The translations under genes and the position numbers were made by a program. A stretch of DNA of 64,000 nucleotides from Acinetobacter sp. GSS19 (lineage in GTDB: Bacteria > Pseudomonadota > Gammaproteobacteria > Pseudomonadales > Moraxellaceae), in NCBI RefSeq assembly GCF_028621895.1, contig NZ_CP117520.1:1116001-1180000 (forward strand). Reading direction: 5' to 3'. Below are positions 26,960 through 35,303 of the stretch, one piece after another. Position 1 is the first letter of the stretch, and the number at the start of each line of letters is the position of its first letter. The notes under the pieces are model-generated. The model searched no databases. It was not told the origin of the DNA and saw nothing but the letters and a program-made list of their open reading frames with translations.

Positions 26960-27766
26960 ATGTGTCGGGTTCTTAAGATTGCTCGTGCTGGCTATTACGC
27001 CTGGCTACATGAACCCGAATCAGGCAGAACAATTGAAGACAAACGGTTATTACAACTGATCCGCTCTTCTTATGATGCCAGTTATGGCATCTATGGTTAT
27101 CGTCGCATCACGCTGGATCTTAAAGAGCTAGGTGAAAGCTGTGGCCCCAATCGTGTGCTGAAGATCATGAAGAACAATGGCATTGCCGCTGTTCGAGGAT
27201 ATAAAAAGCATAAAAGTTATGGTTGTGGCCGTCCTCCGATTGTGCCACCAAATCACTTAAATCGAGAGTTCGCTGTGAGCACCCCTGATACTTCCTGGGT
27301 GACTGATATTACCTACATCCGTACTTGGCAAGGCTGGTTATATCTGGCTGTGGTTCTCGATTTATATTCAAGGAAAGTCATCGGTTGGTCAATGAAACCT
27401 ACGCTTGCCAAGGATATCGTTTTGGATGCACTTTTAATGGCGGTATGGCGACGCAGACCCAATGAACCTGTGATCATACACTCAGACCAAGGCTCACAAT
27501 ACAGTAGCGGAGACTGGCAGAAATTCTGTCAAAAGCATAATTTAGTTCCGAGTATGAGTCGTCGTGGAAACTGTTGGGACAATGCTGTTGCTGAATCCTT
27601 TTTTAGTAGTTTAAAGAAGGAAAGAATTAAAAAGAGGATCTATAAAACACGAGAAATGGCCCGTGCGGATGTGTTTGATTATATCGAGATGTTTTACAAT
27701 CGAATCAGGCGTCATTCGCATCTCGATGGGATGAGCCCAGAAGCATTTGAGACAGCTTCAAAATGA
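26960..27766 (+). CDS. IS3-family transposase OrfB (DDE integrase core)
   Basis: The catalytic transposase half, 268 residues from the internal ATG (more when read through the frameshift). It starts MCRVLKIARAGYYAWL, typical of the IS3 group, with a YGIYGYRRITLDLKE HTH_21 region. The DDE residues lie in SWVTDITYIRTWQGW, VIIHSDQGSQYSS and CWDNAVAESFFSSLKKE. No internal stop is present, so the copy may be active. Confidence 0.94.
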   Translation: MCRVLKIARAGYYAWLHEPESGRTIEDKRLLQLIRSSYDASYGIYGYRRITLDLKELGESCGPNRVLKIMKNNGIAAVRGYKKHKSYGCGRPPIVPPNHLNREFAVSTPDTSWVTDITYIRTWQGWLYLAVVLDLYSRKVIGWSMKPTLAKDIVLDALLMAVWRRRPNEPVIIHSDQGSQYSSGDWQKFCQKHNLVPSMSRRGNCWDNAVAESFFSSLKKERIKKRIYKTREMARADVFDYIEMFYNRIRRHSHLDGMSPEAFETASK

Positions 27767-27803
27767 GGCGGTCTCATGTCTAGGATACTGGGAGCAGTCC
27801 ACT

Positions 27804-28155
27804 GTTTCTGATTTTTAGAGAGGCTAGTGATGTGATATATAAACACACAAGCGACTACACCACATCACTAGACACTGATGAGTTATTTACGGATTTAGAA
27901 GGTAAATAAACTTATGATGGAGTAAGTGTCATGGATTATTAGGAACTTTGCTTAGTTTGAGAAAGAAATCAGGGCAAGGATAACAGCTAGTCATCATTCT
28001 ATCCACTCTAGCAATCGGATTTAACATAATATACATTATGCGAAATCAGTCTGTTAGAACCCATTCAAAATGTCTATATTCTCACCAATAAAAATGTCTA
28101 GTTTATGATGGCTTAAACATCATGGACTGGATATGAAATATAGATGCTGATCACT
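27804..28155. other. Gene-free stretch left of the transposase remnant
   Basis: About 350 bp between the IS3 copy and the remnant contains no intact frame. Near its right end, AAAATGTCTA occurs twice (from about 28066 and 28090). The same string appears in reverse at the end of modC near 28370-28380, suggesting terminal repeats of a decayed element. Confidence 0.45.
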
Positions 28156-28317
28156 ATGTCTGACAAAGAAATTCAACGTCTTGCTGTTCTGCAAGACGTT
28201 CGAGATCAACGCATAACCCAGTCCCAAGCTGCTCAGCTACTTCATATTTCAGAGCGTCAGATCAGACGTTTATTGCAAAAATACAAAGCTCAAGGCCCAG
28301 CTGCATCTGTGCTTTAG
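28156..28317 (+). pseudogene. Truncated transposase N-terminus (ISNCY/IS1202-like)
   Basis: A 53-residue frame starting MSDKEIQRLAVLQDVRDQRI and containing a helix-turn-helix (TQSQAAQLLHISERQIRRLL) ends abruptly in a TAG where the catalytic part should begin. This matches the start of ISNCY-type helix-turn-helix transposases, so the element has lost nearly all of its coding region. Matching AAAATGTCTAT-like ends lie on both sides (about 28066 and, inverted, about 28370), the right one touching the modC stop codon. Confidence 0.6.
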
Positions 28318-28378
28318 TGGGACTGAAACAACCTTTGACTATATACTTTTCAAGCAGCACCTACATCGCATAGACATT

Positions 28379-29035
28379 TTAATTTATATGGGTGCCTACA
28401 TTAATTAATTTCCCATTTCTCAATTCCATAACTTCCGCTTGTAAAAACTCAACTTCATCTAAGTGATGCGTGACGTAAATCATAGGTAATCTCATCTGAT
28501 CTTTAACCCGCTTTAAAAACACTAAAAGCTGCTTTTTTAGTGCATCATCCAGCCCGGTCAAAGGCTCATCCAGTAACAGTAAATGTGGAGAAGACAACAA
28601 GGCGCGCCCAATAGAAACTCGTTGTGCTTCACCACCTGAGAGCTGAGATGTACGGCGTTGTAGTAATGGCGTGAGTTCCAGTAGTTCCACTACTTGCTCA
28701 AACTGAAATTTTCGCTCAAACGGCTTCAGCATTTTTTCTGCATAACACAGATTCTTCCGCACGTTCAAATGTGGGAACAGCAATGCCTGCTGGAAAATTA
28801 ATGCAATCCTGCGTTGATGCATGGGAATATTGATATTGTGTACTGTGCTGAAAAGTACCTGTTGCTGAAATTGGATATTGCCTTGGGTCGGCCTGCACAG
28901 ACCAACGATATTTTTTAATAAGGTGGTTTTACCACTTCCCGAAGCACCGACCAGCCCCATCATGGGCTGCTGCATGTTCAACTCAACCTGCAACCTAAAA
29001 TCGGCATGTTGATATTCAAAAGCACATTGCAACAT
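28379..29035 (-). CDS. modC: Molybdate ABC transporter ATPase ModC, short form
   Basis: The ATP-hydrolysing subunit of the molybdate importer. Walker A GASGSGKTT (near residue 31), signature LSGGEAQRVSIGRAL and Walker B LLLLDEPL are intact, and the His-loop follows (YVTHHLDEV). At 218 residues it lacks the C-terminal Mop/TOBE molybdate-binding domain of the usual ModC (about 350 aa). The frame stops exactly where an inverted IS-end-like sequence begins, so it was probably shortened by insertion. The ATPase core may still work but without molybdate feedback. It is last in the moa-moe-mod run and is followed two bases upstream by modB. Confidence 0.85.
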   Translation of the reverse strand: MLQCAFEYQHADFRLQVELNMQQPMMGLVGASGSGKTTLLKNIVGLCRPTQGNIQFQQQVLFSTVHNINIPMHQRRIALIFQQALLFPHLNVRKNLCYAEKMLKPFERKFQFEQVVELLELTPLLQRRTSQLSGGEAQRVSIGRALLSSPHLLLLDEPLTGLDDALKKQLLVFLKRVKDQMRLPMIYVTHHLDEVEFLQAEVMELRNGKLINVGTHIN

Positions 29036-29036
29036 A

Positions 29037-29729
29037 TCAGCTCCCTAACCTTTTCTGATAGTTTTTCAGAATCCATGAATTGGCCAACAAAGCTAAAAAT
29101 GACAACAGTACAGACAACAGCACCAAGCGTATTGCCATGTTTTCGCCATTCGGCTGCTGCAGAAAAGAATAGATGGCTATCGAGAGCGTTTGGGTTTCAT
29201 CTGGAATATTACCCACAAAGGTAATCGTTGCCCCAAACTCTCCAAGACTGCGACTAAAGCATAAGATACTGCCGATCAAAATCCCAGGAAATACCAAGGG
29301 TAAATTGATACTCCAAAAGACTTTCCACGGTGCTGCGCCCAGTGACCCCGCAATCTGTTCAAGTTGCGGATTCATCAATTGAAAGGATAATCGGATGGGT
29401 TGCACCATCAACGGAAAGGCCACCAGCATGGCGGCTAAAACGGCACCTTTCCAGTTGAATGCCAGCTCAATACCTAGCAGTTGCAGATATTGCCCCAGAA
29501 AACCCTGTTGACCGAAAGTCAGGAGCAGTAAATAACCCAACACCACGGGAGGTAAAACCATCGGCAATTGCAAAATAGCTTCCAGGATAAACTTCAGATG
29601 AAATTCATACCGGGCCAATAGCCAGGCCAGCGCTATAGCAAAAGGCAAACAGAACAATGTGGTACATATTGCGACCTTAGCTGACAAGATCAACGCGCTT
29701 AACTCTTCTGGGCTAAACATGCTTAACAC
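29037..29729 (-). CDS. modB: Molybdate ABC transporter permease ModB
   Basis: A 230-residue inner-membrane permease with five or so helices and the ABC-permease EAA loop (EQIAGSLGAAPWKVFWSINLP). GEFGATITFVGNIPDETQTLS is characteristic of ModB. It is translated just before modC (gap of one base) and after modA, in the usual modABC order. Confidence 0.93.
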   Translation of the reverse strand: MLSMFSPEELSALILSAKVAICTTLFCLPFAIALAWLLARYEFHLKFILEAILQLPMVLPPVVLGYLLLLTFGQQGFLGQYLQLLGIELAFNWKGAVLAAMLVAFPLMVQPIRLSFQLMNPQLEQIAGSLGAAPWKVFWSINLPLVFPGILIGSILCFSRSLGEFGATITFVGNIPDETQTLSIAIYSFLQQPNGENMAIRLVLLSVLLSFLALLANSWILKNYQKRLGS

Positions 29730-29743
29730 TCCTGAATCTATAG

Positions 29744-30505
29744 TCAGGATTTCAACTGAAAACCGTATTGATGAAAGATAGCTTTGGCTTGCGAACTGTG
29801 CTGTAAAAACTGGATGAAACGCACGGCTTCCGGATTTTTTTCACCGCCTTGTGTCAGAGCTATGGGATAGACGATAGGACGATGTGACTGTGTAGGGAAT
29901 GTCCCGAGGATTTTGACTTTTTGGCTCAACAAAGCATCCGTCTTATAGACAATACCCACCTCACATTCACCGCGTTCGACAAATGCTAGAGCTGAGCGTA
30001 CATCTTGCGTTCCGACAATCCGCCCCTTCAGAGAGGTTAGCCAGTTGAACTGGCTCAAACTTTGTTTGGCATATTTACCGACTGGAACAGACTCCATATG
30101 ACCTGTACACAGATAGCCCTGGAACGACTGGGCAAATTTAAAATTTGGGCTGGCAGTAAAGGTAATCTTGCGATTTTTTCGGCTAATCACTACCAGTTCA
30201 TTACTTAGTAAAGGCTTGATAGTCTTGGAATCAACCACCTTTCGCTGCAACAGATAATTCATCCAGTCCGGATCAGATGAAAAAAATAGATCCGCTTTCG
30301 CACCCGCTTCGATTTGCTTGGCTAATGTAGAGGATGCTGCAAAAACCGGAATGATGTGCGTTGACTGATGCTGTATCTGATAGGCCTGTGCAATATCCGT
30401 CAGGGCATTGCTCAGGCTGGCCGCTGCATAAACTTTGACGCTACCGGCCTGTACTGTAACAATACTACTAGTCAAAGCGATGCCTACCCCCAGGGATGTT
30501 TTCAT
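29744..30505 (-). CDS. modA: Molybdate-binding periplasmic protein ModA
   Basis: The 253-residue substrate-binding protein of the molybdate importer. A Sec signal peptide (MKTSLGVGIALTSSIVTVQA) precedes the ModA start VKVYAAASLSNALTDIAQAY. SSTLAKQIEAGAKADLFFSSD and the DVRSALAFVERGECEVGIVY segment line the oxyanion pocket in this family. It is 10 bp downstream of moeA on the same strand. It supplies molybdate for the cofactor needed by NasA. Confidence 0.94.
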   Translation of the reverse strand: MKTSLGVGIALTSSIVTVQAGSVKVYAAASLSNALTDIAQAYQIQHQSTHIIPVFAASSTLAKQIEAGAKADLFFSSDPDWMNYLLQRKVVDSKTIKPLLSNELVVISRKNRKITFTASPNFKFAQSFQGYLCTGHMESVPVGKYAKQSLSQFNWLTSLKGRIVGTQDVRSALAFVERGECEVGIVYKTDALLSQKVKILGTFPTQSHRPIVYPIALTQGGEKNPEAVRFIQFLQHSSQAKAIFHQYGFQLKS

Positions 30506-30515
30506 ACACTTCTCC

Positions 30516-31748
30516 TTAGCCTTGGATGAGCAAAACCTTCACGATCTGCCCTGCATGTATTGCAGTCGCTGCAGGGACACGAACCAGCGCATTCGCTTGC
30601 ATTAAATTACTCAGCATATGTGACTGTTGTTTAGATAAACTTGTAACCTTTAAGGTTGCCTGATCCACAGTCAAGGACATACGTAAAAAGCGCTCTCTCT
30701 CATCCGGTTTCAGGTCATGTGTCAAAATGGCAGTTATCCAGTGGGGTTGTTGCTGCTGCCCTTGTAAGGCGAACAGCAAAGTCGAGACATATACTTGCAT
30801 GCCGACATAAACGGCGGCCGGATTACCAGGCAAACCCAATAAATAACAATGTGAGCCATCTTCACGGCGCTGTCGGGCAAAGAACATTGGCTTTCCCGGT
30901 TTCTGCTTCACTTTCCAGAAAATCTGTTGAAAACCCGAATCCAGAGCAGCCGGACGGATAAAATCATAATCTCCCACCGAAATGCCGCCCGTGCTTAGGA
31001 TGAGATCATAATGTTCGCTTAAGCTTTGCAGTAAGGTTTTGACCGCAGCAGCACTATCCTCGACGTGGATAATATCGACAGAATGTCCGGCTTGCTGGAA
31101 CCAGACATGGATTAATGGGGTATTGGCATCAAAAATTTTACCGGATGCCAGGTCCTCTATGTTTTCTGCTACCTCATCACCCGTAATTACCACAGCCACT
31201 TTCGGGTAACAAAAGACCTCGACTGTTTGAATACCTGCCATACCTAAAGAAGCAATCGCACCGACTGATAAATACTGTCCTTGTTCGGCCAGTAATTGTC
31301 CGCAAGTGATTTCTTCTCCAGCATGACGAATATCCACATCCAGACTTAGATTTTTCTCGACCTTAATGCAGGTCGAATTACCCCGATGGACAATTTCCTG
31401 ACGTGCAACTGTAGTTGTCCCGGTTGGAATCGGAGCACCGGTAAAAATCCTGACGGCTTGTTCAGCCTTGAGTGACACAGCTGCCTGTTGTCCGGCACGA
31501 ATTTCACCGATCAACTCAAATTCCGTATCTTCTTCAATCACCGATTGTGCACAAATCGCATAACCATCCACCGCACTTTGTGCAAATATAGGCAGATTAA
31601 TCTTGGAATAAACATCTTCTGCCAAATACCGGTACAATGCCTGATTTAACATGAGCTGTTCTGTCTTCAAAGCTTTGGTCTCATGCAGAATGAGATCCAA
31701 CGCCTGATCAACACTGATCAACCCCTGCTCTGTATCACATCCTGACAT
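30516..31748 (-). CDS. moeA: Molybdopterin molybdenumtransferase MoeA
   Basis: Inserts molybdate into adenylylated molybdopterin. The 410 residues show the MoeA order: SAVDGYAI near the start, GEEI, VVITGDEVAE, the MPT-binding STGGISVGDYDF, and GLPGNPAAVYVGMQVYV. It overlaps the moaCB stop codon by one base (TAATG), pointing to translational coupling. Cytoplasmic. Confidence 0.95.
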   Translation of the reverse strand: MSGCDTEQGLISVDQALDLILHETKALKTEQLMLNQALYRYLAEDVYSKINLPIFAQSAVDGYAICAQSVIEEDTEFELIGEIRAGQQAAVSLKAEQAVRIFTGAPIPTGTTTVARQEIVHRGNSTCIKVEKNLSLDVDIRHAGEEITCGQLLAEQGQYLSVGAIASLGMAGIQTVEVFCYPKVAVVITGDEVAENIEDLASGKIFDANTPLIHVWFQQAGHSVDIIHVEDSAAAVKTLLQSLSEHYDLILSTGGISVGDYDFIRPAALDSGFQQIFWKVKQKPGKPMFFARQRREDGSHCYLLGLPGNPAAVYVGMQVYVSTLLFALQGQQQQPHWITAILTHDLKPDERERFLRMSLTVDQATLKVTSLSKQQSHMLSNLMQANALVRVPAATAIHAGQIVKVLLIQG

Positions 31749-32671
31749 TATTGATACCCACCTTGATGTGGAATATTTTTTTGCACGTCAAATAAATGCA
31801 CCAAGGCGGGCAACACCGCGATTAAAGATTCTTTTGCCCCTTGTCGACTGCCAGGCAAGGTCATCACCAGACTATTTTCAATATAGCCTGCCACCCCACG
31901 GCTCAAGGCCGCATATGGTGTACGTTTCTGGCCAAAACTACGCGATGCTTCCATTAACCCGGGAATTTCGCGTTGCAATAAGGGTTGCAGGGTTTCTACC
32001 GTTAAATCTTTAGCTCCAAGTCCGGTTCCACCCACCGTTAGAATCAAAGGATAATCATTTTTTTGCTGTTCGATCAGAGCCAATAATTGTTCAGGACTAT
32101 CTGCAATCACCTGATATGAAATTTCGTCAAAATTGGCTTCCTTTAAAATCTGCAAAACATTTTTCCCGGCAGTATCGGGTTTTCTACCCGCAGCAACCGT
32201 ATCTGAAAGCACAATCACCGATGCTGGCATGGCCTGTTTGAGCACGCGAGTAAAATGAGACTTACCGCCTTTTTTTTGCTGCAATTTACATTGATCGAGA
32301 GATAAATCTTCCGGCTCACAATGTGGTTTAAGCATGTCATACAAGGTCAGACCAGCCAGGCTCACCGCCGTCAAGGCTTCCATTTCTACACCGGTCGGAC
32401 CAATGGTTTCCACGGTAGCAATAATCTCAACATGGGCATCAAAGAGTTCATATTCCACATCCGCACGATAAATCGGCAATGGATGACACAGCGGGATCAA
32501 CTCATCCGTCCGTTTTGCAGCCAAAATGCCTGCAATCCGGGCTGTCTTCAATGCATCGCCTTTCTCCGTATTGCCATTGCGTAACAGTTCAATGCAATGT
32601 GACGGGGCATGCAGGATCCCTGTCGCTACGGCAGTACGATAACTTTCAGCTTTCATTCCGACATTTTTCAT
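31748..32671 (-). CDS. moaCB: Fused MoaC-MoaB molybdenum cofactor protein
   Basis: A 307-residue fusion. Residues about 1-145 are MoaC (cyclic pyranopterin monophosphate synthase with MoaA): KRTDELIPLCHPLPI and ETIGPTGVEMEALTAVS are its signatures. Residues about 150-300 are MoaB/Mog (molybdopterin adenylyltransferase): VIVLSDTVAAG, TVGGTGLGAKDLTVETL and LPGSRQGAKESL. MoaCB fusions are known in several bacteria. It sits between moaE and moeA in the cofactor operon. The ATG at 32671 (MKNVGMKAES) is used; the internal Met6 is possible. Confidence 0.93.
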   Translation of the reverse strand: MKNVGMKAESYRTAVATGILHAPSHCIELLRNGNTEKGDALKTARIAGILAAKRTDELIPLCHPLPIYRADVEYELFDAHVEIIATVETIGPTGVEMEALTAVSLAGLTLYDMLKPHCEPEDLSLDQCKLQQKKGGKSHFTRVLKQAMPASVIVLSDTVAAGRKPDTAGKNVLQILKEANFDEISYQVIADSPEQLLALIEQQKNDYPLILTVGGTGLGAKDLTVETLQPLLQREIPGLMEASRSFGQKRTPYAALSRGVAGYIENSLVMTLPGSRQGAKESLIAVLPALVHLFDVQKNIPHQGGYQ

Positions 32672-32731
32672 TGCGGCTTCCCTAGATTCATTCTGATTCC
32701 GATGTTAAAGATGGTTGTGGCGTGTGAAGTG

Positions 32732-33262
32732 CTAGACAGAATGCGCATGATGGCAATGCAAATGTTCAGCGTGTTGAGATGTTTTTAGGGATAAATCTGC
32801 TACATATCTGGCATTCGCATAATCTTGACGGATACAGCAACCTTCTACATATTGACTGCTCCCATCCAGATAGAACTCTTCTTTCCAGACCGGGACTTCA
32901 TGTTTCACCCGTTCGACCACCGCTTCGCATGCAGCAAAAGCCTCACGCCGATGTGCTGCGTAAGCGACTGCAATAATTGCTTCTTCACTAATCTGCAAGG
33001 TTCCGATGCGATGCATAACACGGACATAAGACACGCCATATTGCTGCTGGATGTCCTGTTCAATCTGGCGAATCATTTTCTCTGCCACAGGTGCGTAGGC
33101 CGTATATCTCAAGGCCTTGACCGCTTTACCTTCATGATGGTTACGCACCGTCCCGATAAACACGCCAACCCCACCACATTTAGGAAAATGCTGAACAGTA
33201 TCAAAACGGTCCAGGCTCAAACGCGTCTCTGAAATGCGTGCAAAGGATTTAAGTTCGTCCAT
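32732..33262 (-). CDS. moaE: Molybdopterin synthase catalytic subunit MoaE
   Basis: The large subunit of molybdopterin synthase, which adds dithiolene sulfurs delivered by MoaD. The protein contains CGGVGVFIGTVRNHHEG, ALRYTAYAPVAEKMI, RIGTLQISEEAIIAVAYAAH and the active-site KHEVPVWKEEF lysines. The open frame runs 74 codons further upstream, but that part overlaps moaD. The ATG at 33262 has an excellent AGGAGGA ribosome site, leaving 176 residues. The His-rich tail (HAEHLHCHHAHSV) is unusual. Confidence 0.94.
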   Translation of the reverse strand: MDELKSFARISETRLSLDRFDTVQHFPKCGGVGVFIGTVRNHHEGKAVKALRYTAYAPVAEKMIRQIEQDIQQQYGVSYVRVMHRIGTLQISEEAIIAVAYAAHRREAFAACEAVVERVKHEVPVWKEEFYLDGSSQYVEGCCIRQDYANARYVADLSLKTSQHAEHLHCHHAHSV

Positions 33263-33263
33263 A

Positions 33264-33515
33264 TCATCCTCCTGCCACAGGTGAAAGCAAAACCAGCGTG
33301 CTGTCTTGTCGTAAGATAGCTTGCCGTGGAATGATGTCTTCTCCAATGGCACAGGCACAGCGCTGCAATAGCAGATTTGACTCTGGATAATCCTGTGCCA
33401 CCTGATCAAGTACATCAGCAACACTTTGGCCTGAATTACAACGTATCTCCAGAACTTGAGGAAGGTTGCGTTCAATTGCACCAAATGCTTCGATTTTAAT
33501 TTTGAGGGTCTGCAT
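33264..33515 (-). CDS. moaD: Molybdopterin synthase sulfur carrier MoaD
   Basis: An 83-residue ubiquitin-like sulfur carrier ending in the required Gly-Gly (LLSPVAGG), which is thiocarboxylated before sulfur transfer. It begins MQTLKIKIEAFGAIER and has the beta-grasp pattern of the family. It is packed one base from moaE and one base from moaA. Confidence 0.93.
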   Translation of the reverse strand: MQTLKIKIEAFGAIERNLPQVLEIRCNSGQSVADVLDQVAQDYPESNLLLQRCACAIGEDIIPRQAILRQDSTLVLLSPVAGG

Positions 33516-33516
33516 C

Positions 33517-34545
33517 CTAACCTCCTAGCATGTGCATGCTGATTTTTCGTGAGAACTGAGTACCCGTCTGCTGGGTAATAGCCTGAAAGCCAGATTCTTT
33601 GTGCCAGATATAATCGGAAAGTGCCGTCTGTAAGTGCAATGCAGCGAAAGGTTCAGCAGCCATCAAGGCTCTGATTTGATTTTTCAGACTCAGTCCTTTC
33701 GGGGCAAATAAACAGTTATAAAAATCACCTTGTGCCGTTAAGCGTAGCCGATCACAGCTGCCACAAAAGGAATGGGTAATGGTCGAAATAATTCCAATAG
33801 GATGGCCATCAATTAAATATTGCCGTGCCGGATCAGCTGAATGCCGGTTCAGGACAGTAAGATCAAATTCAGTGGCAAGCGTTTCCAGAATTTGCTGCTC
33901 GCTGACCACATGTGCACTGGACCATCGATGTTCACCATCAAGTGGCATAAATTCAATAAAGCGTAAAATAAACTTGTTCTGGATTGACCAGCGTGCTAAA
34001 CGCAGAATCTGATCTTCATTCACGCCACGCATTAATACGCTATTGATCTTGATCGGAAAACCTGCAGCTTGTGCGGCCTCAATTCCTTCAAGAACCGGTA
34101 TCAAATCTTTTTGTGTCAACTGTTGAAACTGGGCCGCATCCAGGCTGTCTAAACTGATATTCAGATCATCCAGCCCGGCCTGTTTTAATGCACTCGCATA
34201 GTATCTGAGATAATACGCATTACTGGTCATAGCGATACGCTTCAAGCCAATCGCTTTCAGTTGCTGCAATTGCGCAATAAAGTGCACCACTCCCTGACGC
34301 ATTAAGGGTTCACCGCCGGTGATGCGAATCTCCTGAATGCCACGGCGCACCATAAAATCGCAAAACAGGTAAAGTTCTTCAAAACTGAGCAGGTCTTTTT
34401 TATTAATCCATTCTGGATGCTCAGGCATACAATAGACACACTTAAAATTGCAGCGATCTGTCACTGAAATCCGCAGTTTCCGTTTATGACGACCAAACTG
34501 ATCCACAAAGCGCATGTTAGTTTTAGGCTGTGTCCTCATATTCAT
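33517..34545 (-). CDS. moaA: GTP 3',8-cyclase MoaA
   Basis: A radical-SAM enzyme that starts molybdenum cofactor synthesis from GTP. The SAM [4Fe-4S] motif CNFKCVYC (Cys32, 36, 39) follows RISVTDR. The second cluster ligands lie in FCGSCDRLRL and FYNCLF. The C-terminus ends in Gly-Gly as MoaA requires. It is first in the moaA-moaD-moaE-moaCB-moeA-modABC run. A sigma-54-type promoter lies 90-105 bp upstream, after mobA. Confidence 0.95.
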   Translation of the reverse strand: MNMRTQPKTNMRFVDQFGRHKRKLRISVTDRCNFKCVYCMPEHPEWINKKDLLSFEELYLFCDFMVRRGIQEIRITGGEPLMRQGVVHFIAQLQQLKAIGLKRIAMTSNAYYLRYYASALKQAGLDDLNISLDSLDAAQFQQLTQKDLIPVLEGIEAAQAAGFPIKINSVLMRGVNEDQILRLARWSIQNKFILRFIEFMPLDGEHRWSSAHVVSEQQILETLATEFDLTVLNRHSADPARQYLIDGHPIGIISTITHSFCGSCDRLRLTAQGDFYNCLFAPKGLSLKNQIRALMAAEPFAALHLQTALSDYIWHKESGFQAITQQTGTQFSRKISMHMLGG

Positions 34546-34633
34546 GTGGAATATCCCTCTTCAGGCTTGTGCCGCCACACGACCATAATCAGTGCGCGAT
34601 ATCGGCATTGCCCCATCTTGTTATTATTTAATT

Positions 34634-34649
34634 TGCAATAAGCGTTCCA
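34634..34649 (-). promoter_or_regulatory. Probable sigma-54 promoter of the moaA-modC operon
   Basis: On the minus strand TGGAACGCTTATTGCA fits TGGCAC-N5-TTGCA with one mismatch and keeps GG and GC 10 bp apart. It lies in the 125-bp gap between mobA and moaA and would start a transcript near 34622, leaving a leader of roughly 75 nt with a small GGC-AAT-GCC hairpin. It would put cofactor synthesis and molybdate uptake under nitrogen control. Confidence 0.65.
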
Positions 34650-34670
34650 ACTTTGTGGTGGCGTAAAAAA

Positions 34671-35303
34671 TTAGTGGCTGTGCAGAAATTTAAGCTGCTG
34701 GTACTGCTGCAATTCATCGAAGGAATTAATACTGTGAAAAAACAGTGCGTGATTTCTAAAACGTGCAACTTGAGCGTGCAGATCAGCAAAACAACCTTTT
34801 AAACTGTGCTGTTTTTGCGCCAAATGCTCTAGGAATTGGGCAAGACTGTCGCGTTTCACCAGACAAAACGGATATAAGGCTGTGCCATTGATTTCAACAT
34901 AGGCCACCTGGGCCAGAGGATGTCTAGCCAAAGCCTGATGCAGCCGGCTCAGGACATTTGGTGGAATAAAAGTCACATCACATGGGACAAAGAGCACGTG
35001 GTCCGCTTGTACGTGCGACCAGGCACTTTTCATGCCCATCAATGGTCCTAAAAAGCCGCTTTGGTCATCACTATAACAGTGAACGCTGCCAATGAGGTGT
35101 TGATAAATGGACGCATCGCGATGACTATTGATCCAGACCTGTGCAACACTCGCTTTCAGTTGCTGGTGTATTTTGATCAATTGCATCTGATCATCAAATG
35201 TCTGGAGCAACTTGTTGACGCCATTCATTCTTCGTGCCTGACCACCGGCCAGGATCACTAGGTCGGTAACAGGGTAATCTTTTTTCTTGAGAACACGACT
35301 CAT
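34671..35303 (-). CDS. mobA: Molybdenum cofactor guanylyltransferase MobA
   Basis: Attaches GMP to Mo-molybdopterin to make the bis-MGD cofactor used by NasA-type reductases. The nucleotide-binding start LVILAGGQARRMNGVNKLLQ and the downstream FVPCDVTFIPP metal-site region identify the family. The ATG at 35303 overlaps the nasA stop (ATGA) and has a GGAGGTGG ribosome site, so translation is coupled to nasA. An upstream start in the same frame would overlap nasA further and is unlikely. Confidence 0.92.
   Translation of the reverse strand: MSRVLKKKDYPVTDLVILAGGQARRMNGVNKLLQTFDDQMQLIKIHQQLKASVAQVWINSHRDASIYQHLIGSVHCYSDDQSGFLGPLMGMKSAWSHVQADHVLFVPCDVTFIPPNVLSRLHQALARHPLAQVAYVEINGTALYPFCLVKRDSLAQFLEHLAQKQHSLKGCFADLHAQVARFRNHALFFHSINSFDELQQYQQLKFLHSH

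Larger units (their letters stand above)
26568..27800 (+). mobile_element. IS3-family insertion sequence (copy 2, different subgroup)
   Basis: A 1233-bp element whose ends GGACTGCC and GGCAGTCC-like arms give imperfect inverted repeats of about 24 bp (four mismatches), flanked by the 3-bp direct repeat ACT (26565-26567 and 27801-27803), the duplication size expected of the family. It encodes intact OrfA and OrfB. It is unrelated in sequence to the element at 19.7-21.0 kb. Confidence 0.92.

Noticed and set aside
33263..33484. Extended N-terminus of MoaE
   Set aside because: It lies over moaD in another frame, while a strong ribosome site and the family start point to 33262.
34546..34633. Molybdenum-cofactor riboswitch in the moaA leader
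   Set aside because: The leader is short (about 75 nt) and shows only a small hairpin; I could not match the known multi-helix fold.
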